A stretch of DNA of 64,000 bases. Source: Streptomyces wedmorensis. Lineage in GTDB: Bacteria; Actinomycetota; Actinomycetes; Streptomycetales; Streptomycetaceae. Under the pieces are notes generated by a model. It was not told the origin of the DNA, searched no databases, and saw nothing but the letters and a program-made list of their open reading frames with translations. Shown piece after piece: positions 26,430-36,100 of this stretch; position 1 is the stretch's first letter, and every line of letters begins with the position of its first letter. The position numbers and the translations under genes are program-made. The stretch is from contig NZ_JNWK01000020.1 of the NCBI RefSeq assembly GCF_000716445.1, positions 123,190 to 187,189 on the forward strand, in the 5' to 3' direction.

Positions 26430-27263
26430 GTGGCTACTGCTGCCGACAAGGACCATGGAACCGTGCAGTTACTCAAAGGGCAGAAGGCCCTGGTGACCGG
26501 CGCCAACTCGGGTATCGGGCCGGCGACCGCCGTCGCCCTGGGCCGGGCCGGAGCGGACGTGGTCGTGAACTACGTCGTCGGCGCGGACGAGGCGGAGAAG
26601 GTCGTGGCGCAGATCAAGGACTTCGGGGTCCGCGCCTACGCCCACGAGGCCGATGTGTCCGACGAGGACCAGGTCGTCGCGATGGTGGCCCGCATGGTCG
26701 AGGAGTTCGGCACCATCGACATCATGGTGGCGAACGCCGGCCTCCAGCGGGACGCGAACGTGACGGAGATGACGCTCGCCCAGTGGCAGAAGGTCATCGA
26801 CGTCAACCTGACCGGCCAGTTCCTCTGCGCCCGAGAAGCCGCCAAGGAATTCATCCGGCGCGGTGTCGTGGAGGAGGTCTCCCGGTCGGCCGGGAAGATC
26901 GTCTGCATGAGCTCGGTCCACCAGATCATCCCCTGGTCGGGCCACGTGAACTACGCCTCCTCCAAGGGGGGTGTGGGGATGATGATGCAGACGCTCGCCC
27001 AGGAGTTGGCCCCGCATCGGATCCGGGTCAACGCGATCGCGCCGGGTGCGATCCGCACTCCGATCAACCGCGACGCCTGGTCGACCCCGGAGGCCGAGGC
27101 CGACCTCCTGCGGCTGATCCCGTACCGCCGCGTGGGTGATCCGGACGACATCGCCAACGCTGTCGTGGCCGTCGCCTCCGACCTCCTCGACTACGTCGTG
27201 GGCACCACGCTCTACGTGGACGGGGGAATGACGCTCTTCCCGGGCTTCGCCACCGGCGGCTGA
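26430..27263 (+). CDS. Short-chain dehydrogenase/reductase (glucose 1-dehydrogenase-like)
   Basis: 277 aa classical SDR. NAD(P) motif TGANSGIG, NAG motif ANAGL, catalytic SSVHQ and YASSK, and the PGAIRTPI segment. GTG 26430 follows CGAGGAGA. Alone on the plus strand at the left of island 2 and separated from the biosynthetic genes by IS remnants. It may be a metabolic passenger rather than part of the cluster. Confidence 0.88.
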   Translation: MATAADKDHGTVQLLKGQKALVTGANSGIGPATAVALGRAGADVVVNYVVGADEAEKVVAQIKDFGVRAYAHEADVSDEDQVVAMVARMVEEFGTIDIMVANAGLQRDANVTEMTLAQWQKVIDVNLTGQFLCAREAAKEFIRRGVVEEVSRSAGKIVCMSSVHQIIPWSGHVNYASSKGGVGMMMQTLAQELAPHRIRVNAIAPGAIRTPINRDAWSTPEAEADLLRLIPYRRVGDPDDIANAVVAVASDLLDYVVGTTLYVDGGMTLFPGFATGG

Positions 27264-27308
27264 CCGCTCCCGTGGCGAGGTGGTCGCCCGCGCCCCCACG
27301 CGGCGGCC

Positions 27309-27389
27309 GGCAAGGGCGGTCTGCTCCAGCAGCTGACCAAGCGGCTGCTGGAGTCCACTCTCGAGGGCGAGATGACGGACGGGCCTTGA
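27309..27389 (+). pseudogene. IS256-family transposase N-terminal fragment
   Basis: GKGGLLQQLTKRLLESTLEG followed by EMTDGP and a stop matches the conserved N-terminal helix of Mutator/IS256 transposases (LL..LTK..LE.ALE.EMTDHLGY). Cut short immediately after EMTD. A small relic at the edge of the IS graveyard. Confidence 0.6.
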
Positions 27390-27408
27390 CCCCAGGTTTT
27401 GAACACGT

Positions 27409-27925
27409 CTATGCGGCTCGGGCCAGGATGGTCGCTGCTGGTCGGAGGACGTTCTCGTAGGCGATCGACGATCGCCGGCCGAGGCGGGAGTGCCGACGGC
27501 GGGTGTTGTATCGGGTCAGCCGGCGGAAGGCATCAAGCCTGGCCTCGCGCTCGCTCGACCAGGCTTTGGGGCCTTTGAGTGTTTCCCTTTCGAAGGCGAC
27601 AGTGAAGGACTCGGCGGCGGCGTTGTCCGCGCTGGATCCGATCGCGCCCATGCTCTGCCGGACCCCTGCTGACCTGCAGAGTTCCGCGAAGGCCCTGCTC
27701 GAATATGGCGAGCCGTGGTCGGTGTGCATGATCGCTCCGGCCAGGCTCCCACGGGTCTGCTCGGCCGCCGTCAGGGCGTCGATGACGAGCTCGGTTCGCA
27801 TGCGGTCGGCGATGGCCCAGCCGGCCGGCAGGCCGGCGCGAGGCGAGGTCGATGACGGTCGCGAGGTAGAGCGGCTTCGCCCCGCTGACCGGCAGGTAGG
27901 TGATATCGCCGCGACACAGTCTCAC
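27409..27925 (-). pseudogene. IS3-family OrfB transposase, 5'-truncated and frameshifted
   Basis: Integrase-core (rve) part of an IS3 OrfB: GDITYLPVSGAKPLYLATVI in one frame, then after a shift near 27835 IMHTDHGSPYSSRAFAELC with the second Asp and ADNAAAESF with the final Glu, ending in RYNTRRRHSRLG. The N-terminal half and OrfA are missing, so it is not functional. Confidence 0.85.
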
Positions 27926-28240
27926 TCGGCGAGCGTCCCGTCGAGCAGGACGTGATCAGGATCGGCCTCCCGCAGGACCCGCAGCAGCCCAGATGCCCGG
28001 CGGGACAGGTGATCGACGACGACCTTGACGTAGGCCTGGGCGGTCTCGACGGATATGCCGAAACCGGCGGCGATCTGTGTGAGCGTGTCGCGCCGGCGCA
28101 GGTAGACCAGGCCGACGAGGGTGCGCTGGTGGGGCGGGAGCTCGCAGCGTCGATCCCCTCGCGGGTGACGATGAGCATGGATACCCACTCGACCAGGGCG
28201 TGCGGCAGGTCGAGTGCGGCAGGATGGGGAACCAGCAGGG
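27926..28240 (-). pseudogene. IS5-family transposase N-terminal fragment
   Basis: The minus strand reads [19 protein letters not shown], shifts frame near 28160, then [20 protein letters not shown] and [17 protein letters not shown] helix-turn-helix, ending [20 protein letters not shown]. This is the N-terminal domain of Streptomyces IS5-group transposases. The catalytic half has been replaced by the abutting IS3 fragment. Confidence 0.8.
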
Positions 28241-28455
28241 CTCCTGCGCTGATGGGTTATGACATCGAACACCTCTCTCAACGGCACGGGAGCCTCGTGC
28301 GTTGCGGGACGCCGGCCAGTCACCCGATCCGTGGCCACTCCGAAAGAGCTCAGTTAGTGCAAAGTCACGGAGAGATAGACGCCATGGAGGGGCAAGCACT
28401 CCTCAGTACGAGTAGGCGCCATCACCTGTCGGTTATCGCTTCTCGCCCGCGAAAC

Positions 28456-29496
28456 TCAACCCCTACTCGGACAGGAGGAAGCTGCGGAAGGCCACTGCAT
28501 CAGCATCCGGCCCCAGGACATTCCTGCACCGAAGGTGATCATCAGGACCGTGTCCGCACGCCGGATTCGACCGTCCCGTACCGCCACATCAAGCCCGATC
28601 GGGATGGAGGCCGCTCCCGTGTTGCCCAAGTAATCTCCAGTAATGACGAGTTGCTCGGGCTCGAGCCCTGCCGTTCGAGCGACCTCCGCCACAAGCCGCG
28701 GGTTTGCCTGGTGGCTGATCACGTGGCCGATCTCTCCCAGAGTGATGCCGCGTTCTTTCGCTGCGTCGTTGACCAGCTCCGGAAACTTCTCCCTGACCAG
28801 GCCTGCGATTTCTCGACCGGACATCTTGAGGTAGTGGTCGTCGGACGGGGCCAGCAACGTCGACCGCGGAATTCGGGGGCCGCCGGTGACGTAGTGCGCG
28901 AGTCGACCATCAGTGCCGAGCTCCACGCTGAAAATACCCTCGCCCTCCGGCACCCTGCCGAGTACCACAGCCCCCGCTCCGTCACCGAACAGCGGATACG
29001 TTCGATGGTCGGCCGGATTCATGTAGCGCGAGTACGTATCACTCGCAACGACCAGCACGTGATCCTTGCGCGGATTCGCGGCCAGCAGGCCGCGACCGAT
29101 ATCGCAGGCGACCAGGAAACCCGCGCACGCCGCGTTCACGTCGAAGGCCACAGCATTGTGGGCTCCGATCGCCGCCTGCAACTGCACGCCAACGCCCGGC
29201 ACGGGGCGGTCCGCTGTGGATGTCGCGAGCACCACCGCTCCGAGCTCCGCGGGAGATACCTCTGCTGCGTCGATCGCCGCCCTGGCCGCGCCGATCGCGA
29301 AGTCGAGGCTTGTCTCGTCCTGGGTGGAGAAGCGCCGCTCAAGCACCCCGATACGTTCGGTGATCCAGCTGCGTTCCACGCCCACCACATCGGCGACTTC
29401 GCCGCTGGACACACGCCTCTCAGGCAGGGACGATCCGGTCCCGAGAATGCCCACATCTGTGCGCCCACCGGATCCAGTTGAGACAAAGACAGCCAT
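28456..29496 (-). CDS. Beta-ketoacyl-ACP synthase III-type enzyme
   Basis: 346 aa thiolase-fold enzyme. Catalytic triad intact: Cys in VNAACAGFLVA, His in ISHQANPR and Asn in GNTGAAS. Family members start chains by condensing acyl-CoA with malonyl-ACP or act as acyltransferases in secondary metabolism. ATG 29496 was chosen (MAVFVST, GGAG upstream) over 29562. Last gene of the minus-strand biosynthetic block, 203 bases after the methyltransferase, a gap large enough for its own promoter. With the FabL-like reductase it suggests the cluster makes its own acyl starter. Confidence 0.9.
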   Translation of the reverse strand: MAVFVSTGSGGRTDVGILGTGSSLPERRVSSGEVADVVGVERSWITERIGVLERRFSTQDETSLDFAIGAARAAIDAAEVSPAELGAVVLATSTADRPVPGVGVQLQAAIGAHNAVAFDVNAACAGFLVACDIGRGLLAANPRKDHVLVVASDTYSRYMNPADHRTYPLFGDGAGAVVLGRVPEGEGIFSVELGTDGRLAHYVTGGPRIPRSTLLAPSDDHYLKMSGREIAGLVREKFPELVNDAAKERGITLGEIGHVISHQANPRLVAEVARTAGLEPEQLVITGDYLGNTGAASIPIGLDVAVRDGRIRRADTVLMITFGAGMSWGRMLMQWPSAASSCPSRG

Positions 29497-29699
29497 GCGA
29501 ACTCCATGCAAGGAAAGAGCGGGGGCGTCCCATTCGTGCGGAAACAGGCTGCCGAACTCCATTCGGCGCCCTTCAGCATTCTTACGGCCATAACCGTACT
29601 GCGCCGAAACATAGTTCGGGTCCAGACGAGTGGTGTGGCGTGGAATATGCAGGAATTGACTCTGCTCGCACCTCTGGGTACGTGAGCCTTCCCTTGATG

Positions 29700-30533
29700 T
29701 CAGACACCGCTCGGCGGGCGCCGGAACATCAGTGCGTGCACCGTAAAGCGTGAACCGTCGAACTCCGCCCGGCCGGCTTCTCGCTGCTCCTCCAGCAGGC
29801 CCAGCATGGTGTCCCTGTGCTCGGCATATGCGAGGAGCGGGATGTCCATTTCGAAGACTCCGAGCGTGCCACTCCCATAACCACGCGCGGTAAATTCTTT
29901 GACGGTCTTGGGAACGTCGGCGAGTGAGGAATGTGCCATGAGCAGGGTGCCGCCCGGTGCGAGCAGCGTGTCCATCTGATCGACGACAGCGTCGTACATC
30001 GCGCGTCCATTGCTTCGCGCGACGAGAGCGACTTCCAGCCCGTCACACCTCGCATAGCTCGGATCATAGGGCAGGTGCGGGGGATTGGTGATCACGAGGT
30101 CGAACTTCTCGTCCGGTGCGTATTCCTCGAGCGGAGAAGTGACACACTTCAGCCGCGTTGCGTCCAGGCGGTTGGTCACCACGTTGGCCATGGTCTGGGC
30201 GGCGGAGGCCGGGTTGATGTCCAGAGCGGTTACCCGTTCGGCGCCTGCCGCGAGAAGCGCGACGCTGTAGACGCCCGAACCCGCCCCGATGTCCAAAGCG
30301 TTGACTCCCGTCAGCTCAGGCGTGCTGGCATCGTTGAGCGCGGCGATCAGGCTCAGCCCGCAGTCGGTCGGGAACAGGACCTTGGCAGGGTCCTCCACCG
30401 CAAGCCACAGACGCGTGCCACGGAACTCGAAGACTCCGCAGGAGGGCGAGGTCCGAGCCTCCCACAGGGAGCCGTTCTCTCCGACGGGCAGGACGCGACG
30501 CCTGCTCAGCGTCTGGATCGGCGCAGCGGTCAT
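29700..30533 (-). CDS. Class I SAM-dependent methyltransferase (HemK-like NPP motif)
   Basis: 277 aa. SAM-binding ALDIGAGSGVYSVALLAAGA, acidic VTALDINP, and ITNPPHLPYDP, a NPP[YH] motif typical of N-methyltransferases acting on amide or amino nitrogen. An N-terminal ~75-residue extension is of unknown function. ATG 30533 was chosen because the open frame upstream reads poorly. Same direction as the NRPS; probably tailors the product at nitrogen, although O-methylation cannot be excluded. Confidence 0.82.
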   Translation of the reverse strand: MTAAPIQTLSRRRVLPVGENGSLWEARTSPSCGVFEFRGTRLWLAVEDPAKVLFPTDCGLSLIAALNDASTPELTGVNALDIGAGSGVYSVALLAAGAERVTALDINPASAAQTMANVVTNRLDATRLKCVTSPLEEYAPDEKFDLVITNPPHLPYDPSYARCDGLEVALVARSNGRAMYDAVVDQMDTLLAPGGTLLMAHSSLADVPKTVKEFTARGYGSGTLGVFEMDIPLLAYAEHRDTMLGLLEEQREAGRAEFDGSRFTVHALMFRRPPSGV

Positions 30534-30648
30534 TGCGGCGTGGGCCTTTCGGATTGGGGAAATGGCTGAAGAGTTCCTGGAGCGCGGCCATGGGTCCGGC
30601 ACGGTTGTGCAGTCCGAGGCAGCGTGCGGACCAAGCCCCTGGCGCCTG

Positions 30649-33192
30649 TCATTCGGAGAGGGCGGCCAGCACGGTGCGAACGGAATGGTCCGCGATGCGC
30701 TGGGCGCGGGAGGCCGAGATGAGGTCTTCGACGTAACTGAAGCTCCAGGCGAGTTGGCCGTGGCTGGTGGTGGCTGTCGCGATGACGGAACCCATCACTG
30801 AAATGCCGGTGATGAAATGTGCATCGCTGACCCGCCACGCGCCTGCCTGGTCGGGAAACTCGTAGCGGCCGACGTTGGACAGGCAGAGGTTGATCGGCCC
30901 CTTCTCGTCCATGAACCGCATGAACGACGCACTGTCCGCCAGCGACTTCGGTCCTGCCCAGCGTGGAAGGCTGATCGTGGCCAGGTGGTCCTGCCGCTTC
31001 CGGCGCCGCACCAGATCGCGGCTGATGGTCCGGGCCATGGGCCACAGCGACCGGCCGGGCTCGTACAGGACGCGGGAGGGAACAGTCGCCACGTAGGTGC
31101 CGACCTCGTCGTGGGAGACGGCAGGCTTGAGGTCGGCGCGGAAGTCGACGGGCGAGCCGATCGAGAAGTATGCGGCTTCCGGGGTTCCCGCGTCGTGGGC
31201 GATCGCTTCCACCATTGCGGCGGCCAGGGCTCCGTGGACCGTGGTGTCGTGCCGTTTGGCCGCCGTCACCAGCAGATCCAGCTGTTCGGCGGTGAGGAGT
31301 CTGTGCAGCATCTGGGTGCGCCGCTGCGCGAACGGGACCTGGCGGCTGGTGCGGACCCGCTGTGCGGGGAACCGCCGGGCAGCCTGCTGATCCCGGTACA
31401 TCATGGCCCTGAGCCCTGCGACGCCGAGCGCGCCACGGTGGCGGCGTGGGAGCAGGTCGTCCGTCGCGGGCAGTGCTCGCCGTGAGTTGCTTCGCTCGTG
31501 CGTGCCGCGGTCCAGTCGCGCGGCGAGTTCGATCCACTCGCGGAGCAGGGACAGGCAGGTCTTGCCGTCGGCGATGGTGTGCGATGCCGTGAGAATCACG
31601 TCCTGAACGCTCTCTTCGTCCGCGCCGCCGGTACCGCCCTGGGTGATCACCACTGCACGCAGTAGCGGGCCGGTGCGCCAGTCGATGCTGTCCACGAGTT
31701 CGCGTTCGTTGATCTCGCGTTCCCACCGAGTGCCGGCAGCCGGATCGTCCGGTGGGACGGTGACGTGGCGGAACGGGATCGGCTCTCCGTCCGACGGTGT
31801 GAAGGCGGGGTGGGTTCCGGTGCCGTCGTCGGCGATCGCGACGCGCAGCAGGGGGTGCCGGATCTGGAGGGCGTCCAGGGCTCGGCGGTGCAGTGAGGGG
31901 GGCAGGTGGCCGTGTACTCGGGTCCGGGCGATGACGTTGAGGGGCGAGGTCTGGTCGACGATCCAGTACAAGCGCTCCACGGGGCTGAGCGGGCGTCGGA
32001 CGTCGTTGGTGGTCTCGGCGGGCGGGCCGTCCGGGAAGGTGAGGGCTTGCGTAGTCTGCCGGGTGAGGACGGGGCGGGGTACGAGCCGGAAGTAGCTGTC
32101 CCGGAGCAGGCGTCGGCCCGGGTGGGCCGCCTGCTCCAGGTCGCTCATCCTGCGGGACTCGGTCACCATCGTGCGGGTGCGGTCGAGGCGCCGCGCTTCG
32201 TAGGTGCGCAACGCCGGCACCAGGTCGCCGCCCGTTGTGCGCTCGGCAAGCGTATGTGCCAGGACGACGGCGTCCTCGATGGCCATGGCAGCCCCTTGCG
32301 CCAGTGTGGTCAGCATGGGGTGGGCGGCGTCGCCGAGCAGGGTGACGGGGCCGTTGCCCCACTGTTCGAGGAAGGCTCGGTCGCGGGAGGGCACCGTGAG
32401 GATGTCGGCCTGCGGCGTGGCCTCGATCACCGCCCGTACCTCGTCGGCCCAGCCCGCGTACGCCTGCCTGAGGGTGTCCTTTACCCGATCCGGAGCAGCG
32501 GCGTCGGCAGGGTTGCTCAGGGCGGCCCACCAGTAGCAGCGGCCGTGACCGATGTCCACCAGGCCGAACCGCTGTCCGCTGCCCCAGTAGTGGAGCACGC
32601 CGCCCGTGGTGACGCGCGGGTGCCGGAAGGGGACGATGCCGAGCCGGAAGAAGTAGCCGCTGTCCCGTGCTGCCTCGGGGCCGACGAGGTGGCGGCGTAC
32701 GGCCGAGTGGAAACCGTCGGCGCCGATCAGGACGTCCCCGCTCGCCGAGCGGCCGTCCGTGAAACGGACGGTGACGCCCGAGTCGTCGGTCTCGAAGCCG
32801 GTGGCGGTCGCGCCCAGGCGGATCGGGCAGTCCGCGGCCTCCGCCAACAGGGCCTCCTGTAGGTGCGCGCGGCTCAGGCAGAAGGTAGGCACGCCCGCTC
32901 GGTCGCAGGCGTCCTTGAACGGAAGGTCTCTGATGCGCCGGCCACGCCGGTCCATCACGGTGAACGACTCCACGGATTGGCCGCGCTTGTCCAGGCCGAG
33001 GTCGATGCCCAGGGTGGCGAGGGCGGTGACGGCATTGCTCATGACCGAGAGAGCGGAGCCCGCAGCGCGCAGCTCGGTGGCGCGCTCGTACACCTCGACG
33101 TCGATGCCGACGCGTCTCAGTGCGACCGCGCAGGTCAGACCGCCGATGCCTGCGCCGATGACGAGGACTTTGGCGGGGTGTCGTGAGGGCAT
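30649..33192 (-). CDS. FAD monooxygenase fused to condensation/Pap-type acyltransferase
   Basis: 847 aa. Residues 1-~385 are a class A flavin monooxygenase: VIGAGIGGLTCAVAL, the ADGFHS of the DG motif, and GDAAHPMLTTLAQGAAMAIED. Residues ~420-845 are a condensation-superfamily domain with ASHTIADGKT (H-x-x-x-D-G; the first His of HHxxxDG is Ser), resembling PapA/wax-ester type acyltransferases more than NRPS C domains. No break in frame. ATG 33192 lies four bases after the NRPS stop, with GGAGGAG inside the NRPS end, so translation is coupled. The enzyme probably hydroxylates and then acylates, or releases, the NRPS product. I know no characterised protein with this fusion. Confidence 0.88.
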   Translation of the reverse strand: MPSRHPAKVLVIGAGIGGLTCAVALRRVGIDVEVYERATELRAAGSALSVMSNAVTALATLGIDLGLDKRGQSVESFTVMDRRGRRIRDLPFKDACDRAGVPTFCLSRAHLQEALLAEAADCPIRLGATATGFETDDSGVTVRFTDGRSASGDVLIGADGFHSAVRRHLVGPEAARDSGYFFRLGIVPFRHPRVTTGGVLHYWGSGQRFGLVDIGHGRCYWWAALSNPADAAAPDRVKDTLRQAYAGWADEVRAVIEATPQADILTVPSRDRAFLEQWGNGPVTLLGDAAHPMLTTLAQGAAMAIEDAVVLAHTLAERTTGGDLVPALRTYEARRLDRTRTMVTESRRMSDLEQAAHPGRRLLRDSYFRLVPRPVLTRQTTQALTFPDGPPAETTNDVRRPLSPVERLYWIVDQTSPLNVIARTRVHGHLPPSLHRRALDALQIRHPLLRVAIADDGTGTHPAFTPSDGEPIPFRHVTVPPDDPAAGTRWEREINERELVDSIDWRTGPLLRAVVITQGGTGGADEESVQDVILTASHTIADGKTCLSLLREWIELAARLDRGTHERSNSRRALPATDDLLPRRHRGALGVAGLRAMMYRDQQAARRFPAQRVRTSRQVPFAQRRTQMLHRLLTAEQLDLLVTAAKRHDTTVHGALAAAMVEAIAHDAGTPEAAYFSIGSPVDFRADLKPAVSHDEVGTYVATVPSRVLYEPGRSLWPMARTISRDLVRRRKRQDHLATISLPRWAGPKSLADSASFMRFMDEKGPINLCLSNVGRYEFPDQAGAWRVSDAHFITGISVMGSVIATATTSHGQLAWSFSYVEDLISASRAQRIADHSVRTVLAALSE

Positions 33193-33196
33193 GGGG

Positions 33197-36100
33197 TCAG
33201 CTCCTCCGGTCGGTACGGGCGGGGCCGGTCCTGATCAGGTCCGCGACGGTTCCGGCCACGTGCGCCACATGCGGCTCCTCCATGATCGTCAGGTGGTCAC
33301 CGGGGACGTGGATGAGCTGGATCCGGCCGCTGGTCATGGCGTCCCAGCCGTTGAGGGGGTCCTGATGGCGGCTGTTGGCGGCGTGGTGCATGGCGGACAG
33401 GACGGTGGGCAGAGGCTCCGCGGCGCGGATCAGTGTGAGGTCCTGGTACTCACGCGGGGGCCGGTAGTTCAGCGTTGCCCGCCAGTTCGCCCGGTAGACA
33501 CCGAACAGGCGACGGATGAGGGAGGCGGGGCTGCCGGCCGGCAGGACGCCCCGCTCACTCGCGACGCGGGCCATGAAGGCGAACTGCTCCTCCGGGGAGT
33601 CCAGCCCGTCGGGGATGATCCGGGCTGGGGACTCGCCGCCGTCCCTCAGCCAGAGCAGTTCCTGGAAGAACCACTCCAGGAGGGGCTCGTCCTGTTGCGG
33701 GGCGCGCGGGCCGTGTTCCAGGGCGATGGTGTCCAGCACGAGCAGACGGGCCACTTCCTCGCCCGCCGCCCGCAGACGCCGGGCGATCTCGAAGGCGACG
33801 AGGCCGCCGAAGGACCATCCGCCGATGGTGTAAGGGCCGTGCGGCTGTACGGCCCGCAGCGCGGTGAGGTAGCTGTCCGCGAGTTCCTCGACGCTGTGCA
33901 GCGGTGTGGTGCCCGGTTCGGCCCCGGCTGCCTGGAGCGCGTGCAGCGGCTGGTCGTCCGGGAGATGGCGGGCGAAACCGACGTAGCAGAGCACGTTGCC
34001 GCCCATCGGGTGGACCATGAACAGCGGTGAGCGGGTGCCCTGCGGGCGGATCGGCACAACGGGGTCGAACGTGGCTCGCGCGCTGCCGTCGCGCAGCCGT
34101 GCCGCGAGTCCGGCGGGGGTGGGAGTCGCGATGAAATCCGCCAGGGGGATGTGCACCCGGTAGCGCTGTTCGATCCGGACCACCAGACGCATCGCGGTCA
34201 GGGAGGTCCCGCCGAGGTCGAAGAGGCTGTCGTGCACCCCCACGGTGTCCAGGGACAGCGCGTCCGCGAGCATCTCGGTCAGCGCCCTCTCGTACGCGTC
34301 GCACGGTCCCGCGCCGGGGGCCCGGTCGGCGGCGGTCAGCGGGGCGCGGCGCAGTGCGGTGTCGTCGCGTTTGCCGTTGGGGGTGAGCGGCCACTCGGAG
34401 ACCCATTGCAGGTGTGCGGGGACCATGTGGTCGGGCAGGGTGGCACGCAACCTGTCACGGATGCCCGCCACGTCCTCGTCGGAGCCCTCGCCGAGGAGGA
34501 ACGCGGCCAGGAAGACCTCACCGTCGGCGCGTCGGCGTGCCACGACCGCGGCGTCACGCAGGCCCGCGCACCTGTGCGCCATGTCGGTGATGGCGAGTTC
34601 CACCTCCCCCGGCTCCACGCGGAAGCCCCGGACCTTGACCTGTGCGTCGTCGCGTCCGAGGAAGACGACGTCTCCGCCGGGAAGCATCATCCCGCGGTCG
34701 CCCGTGTAGTAGAGCCTGCGGTCCTTATCCGCGAAGGGGTGTGGGAGGAAACGCTCCTTGGTCAGGTCCGGGCGGCCCTCGTAGCCATCGGCCAGGCAGT
34801 TGCCGCCCAGGTAGATGTCGCCACATGTTCCGGGCGGAACCGGACGCATGCGCTCGTCCAGGACGTGCACCTCGGCACCGTCGATGGCGCCGCCGATCGG
34901 CGGCAGCGCGGGAAACGCCTCGGGGTCTCCGGTCATGGTGAACGCGGTGACGACGTGGGTTTCGGTCGGGCCGTACTGGTTCTCCAGCACCGCTCCAGGG
35001 AGTTTCGCGCAGAGCGCGCGGATCTCCTGGGTGATGCGTAGTTGCTCGCCGCAGATGATCAGAATGCGCAGGGCCGGTGGGGTGATGCCCAGCACGCCGG
35101 AGGCTTCGGCCAGTTGCTGGAGGGCCACCGGGGGAAGGAATGCCTGCTCGACGTGCTCACGGTCGAGCAGGCTCAGCAGGGCGCGCATATCGCGCCGCTC
35201 GGTGTCGTCGACCAGACACAGCGTGCCGCCGGAGCAGAGAGTCGAGAAGACCTCCTGGAAGGAGATGTCGAAACTCAGCGGTGCGTACTGCAGCGTCACA
35301 CCGCCCGCTGCCGCGCTGGGCGCCGCCTTGTTCTGCCAGGCCACCAGCCCGGCCAGGGTGCGGTGCGGCATGGCGACGCCCTTGGGGGCCCCGGTGGAGC
35401 CGGAGGTGAACAGGACGTACGCGGTGCTCTCGCTGCCGATTGCGCCACGCGTCGGGCAGGGCGGCGCGGGGGCGGCCACCGACTCGGCGGGCAGTAGCAG
35501 CGCCGGGTCACCCGCGAGGCAGGCGTGCGCGGACCCGGCCACCACGCGGAACGGACGGGCCTGCTCCACCATTGCGGCCAGCCGGGAGGGCGGGTAGCCG
35601 ACGTCCATCGGAACGGCCGCGCAACCGGCGCGCATGACACCCAGGAGTACGGCGATGGTCAGCGGGGACCGGTTCATGGCGATCCCGATCCGGGCGTTCG
35701 GCGGGGCTCCGAGCGCGCGCAGCCGGCGGGCCACGTTTTCGGCGGCCTCGTCCAGCCTGGCGTAGGTCCACCGCTCGTCGCCCATGACCAGGGCAGTCGT
35801 GTCTGGGTTGCGCGCTGTCTGTCCGGCGATGAGCTCCACGACCGTGGGGTGCTCCGCAGGGGACGCGAGGATCGGCCGGGGGGCGAGGAAGCCGAAGTCC
35901 GTTTTGGTGTGCGGTCGTTCCAGCATGCGGCGCAGGATGCTGAGGTAGCCGGCCGCGTAGAGGTCGCCCTGCTCGGCCGGGAACGTCGCTCCGTCGCAGT
36001 CGACCCGCAGCCACATGCCGGTGCCGTCCGGTTCCGTGACCGCGTTCACCAGGAGACGGAAGTCGTTCTCCTCCCAGGTACGGAACTCGACGAGGCGTAG

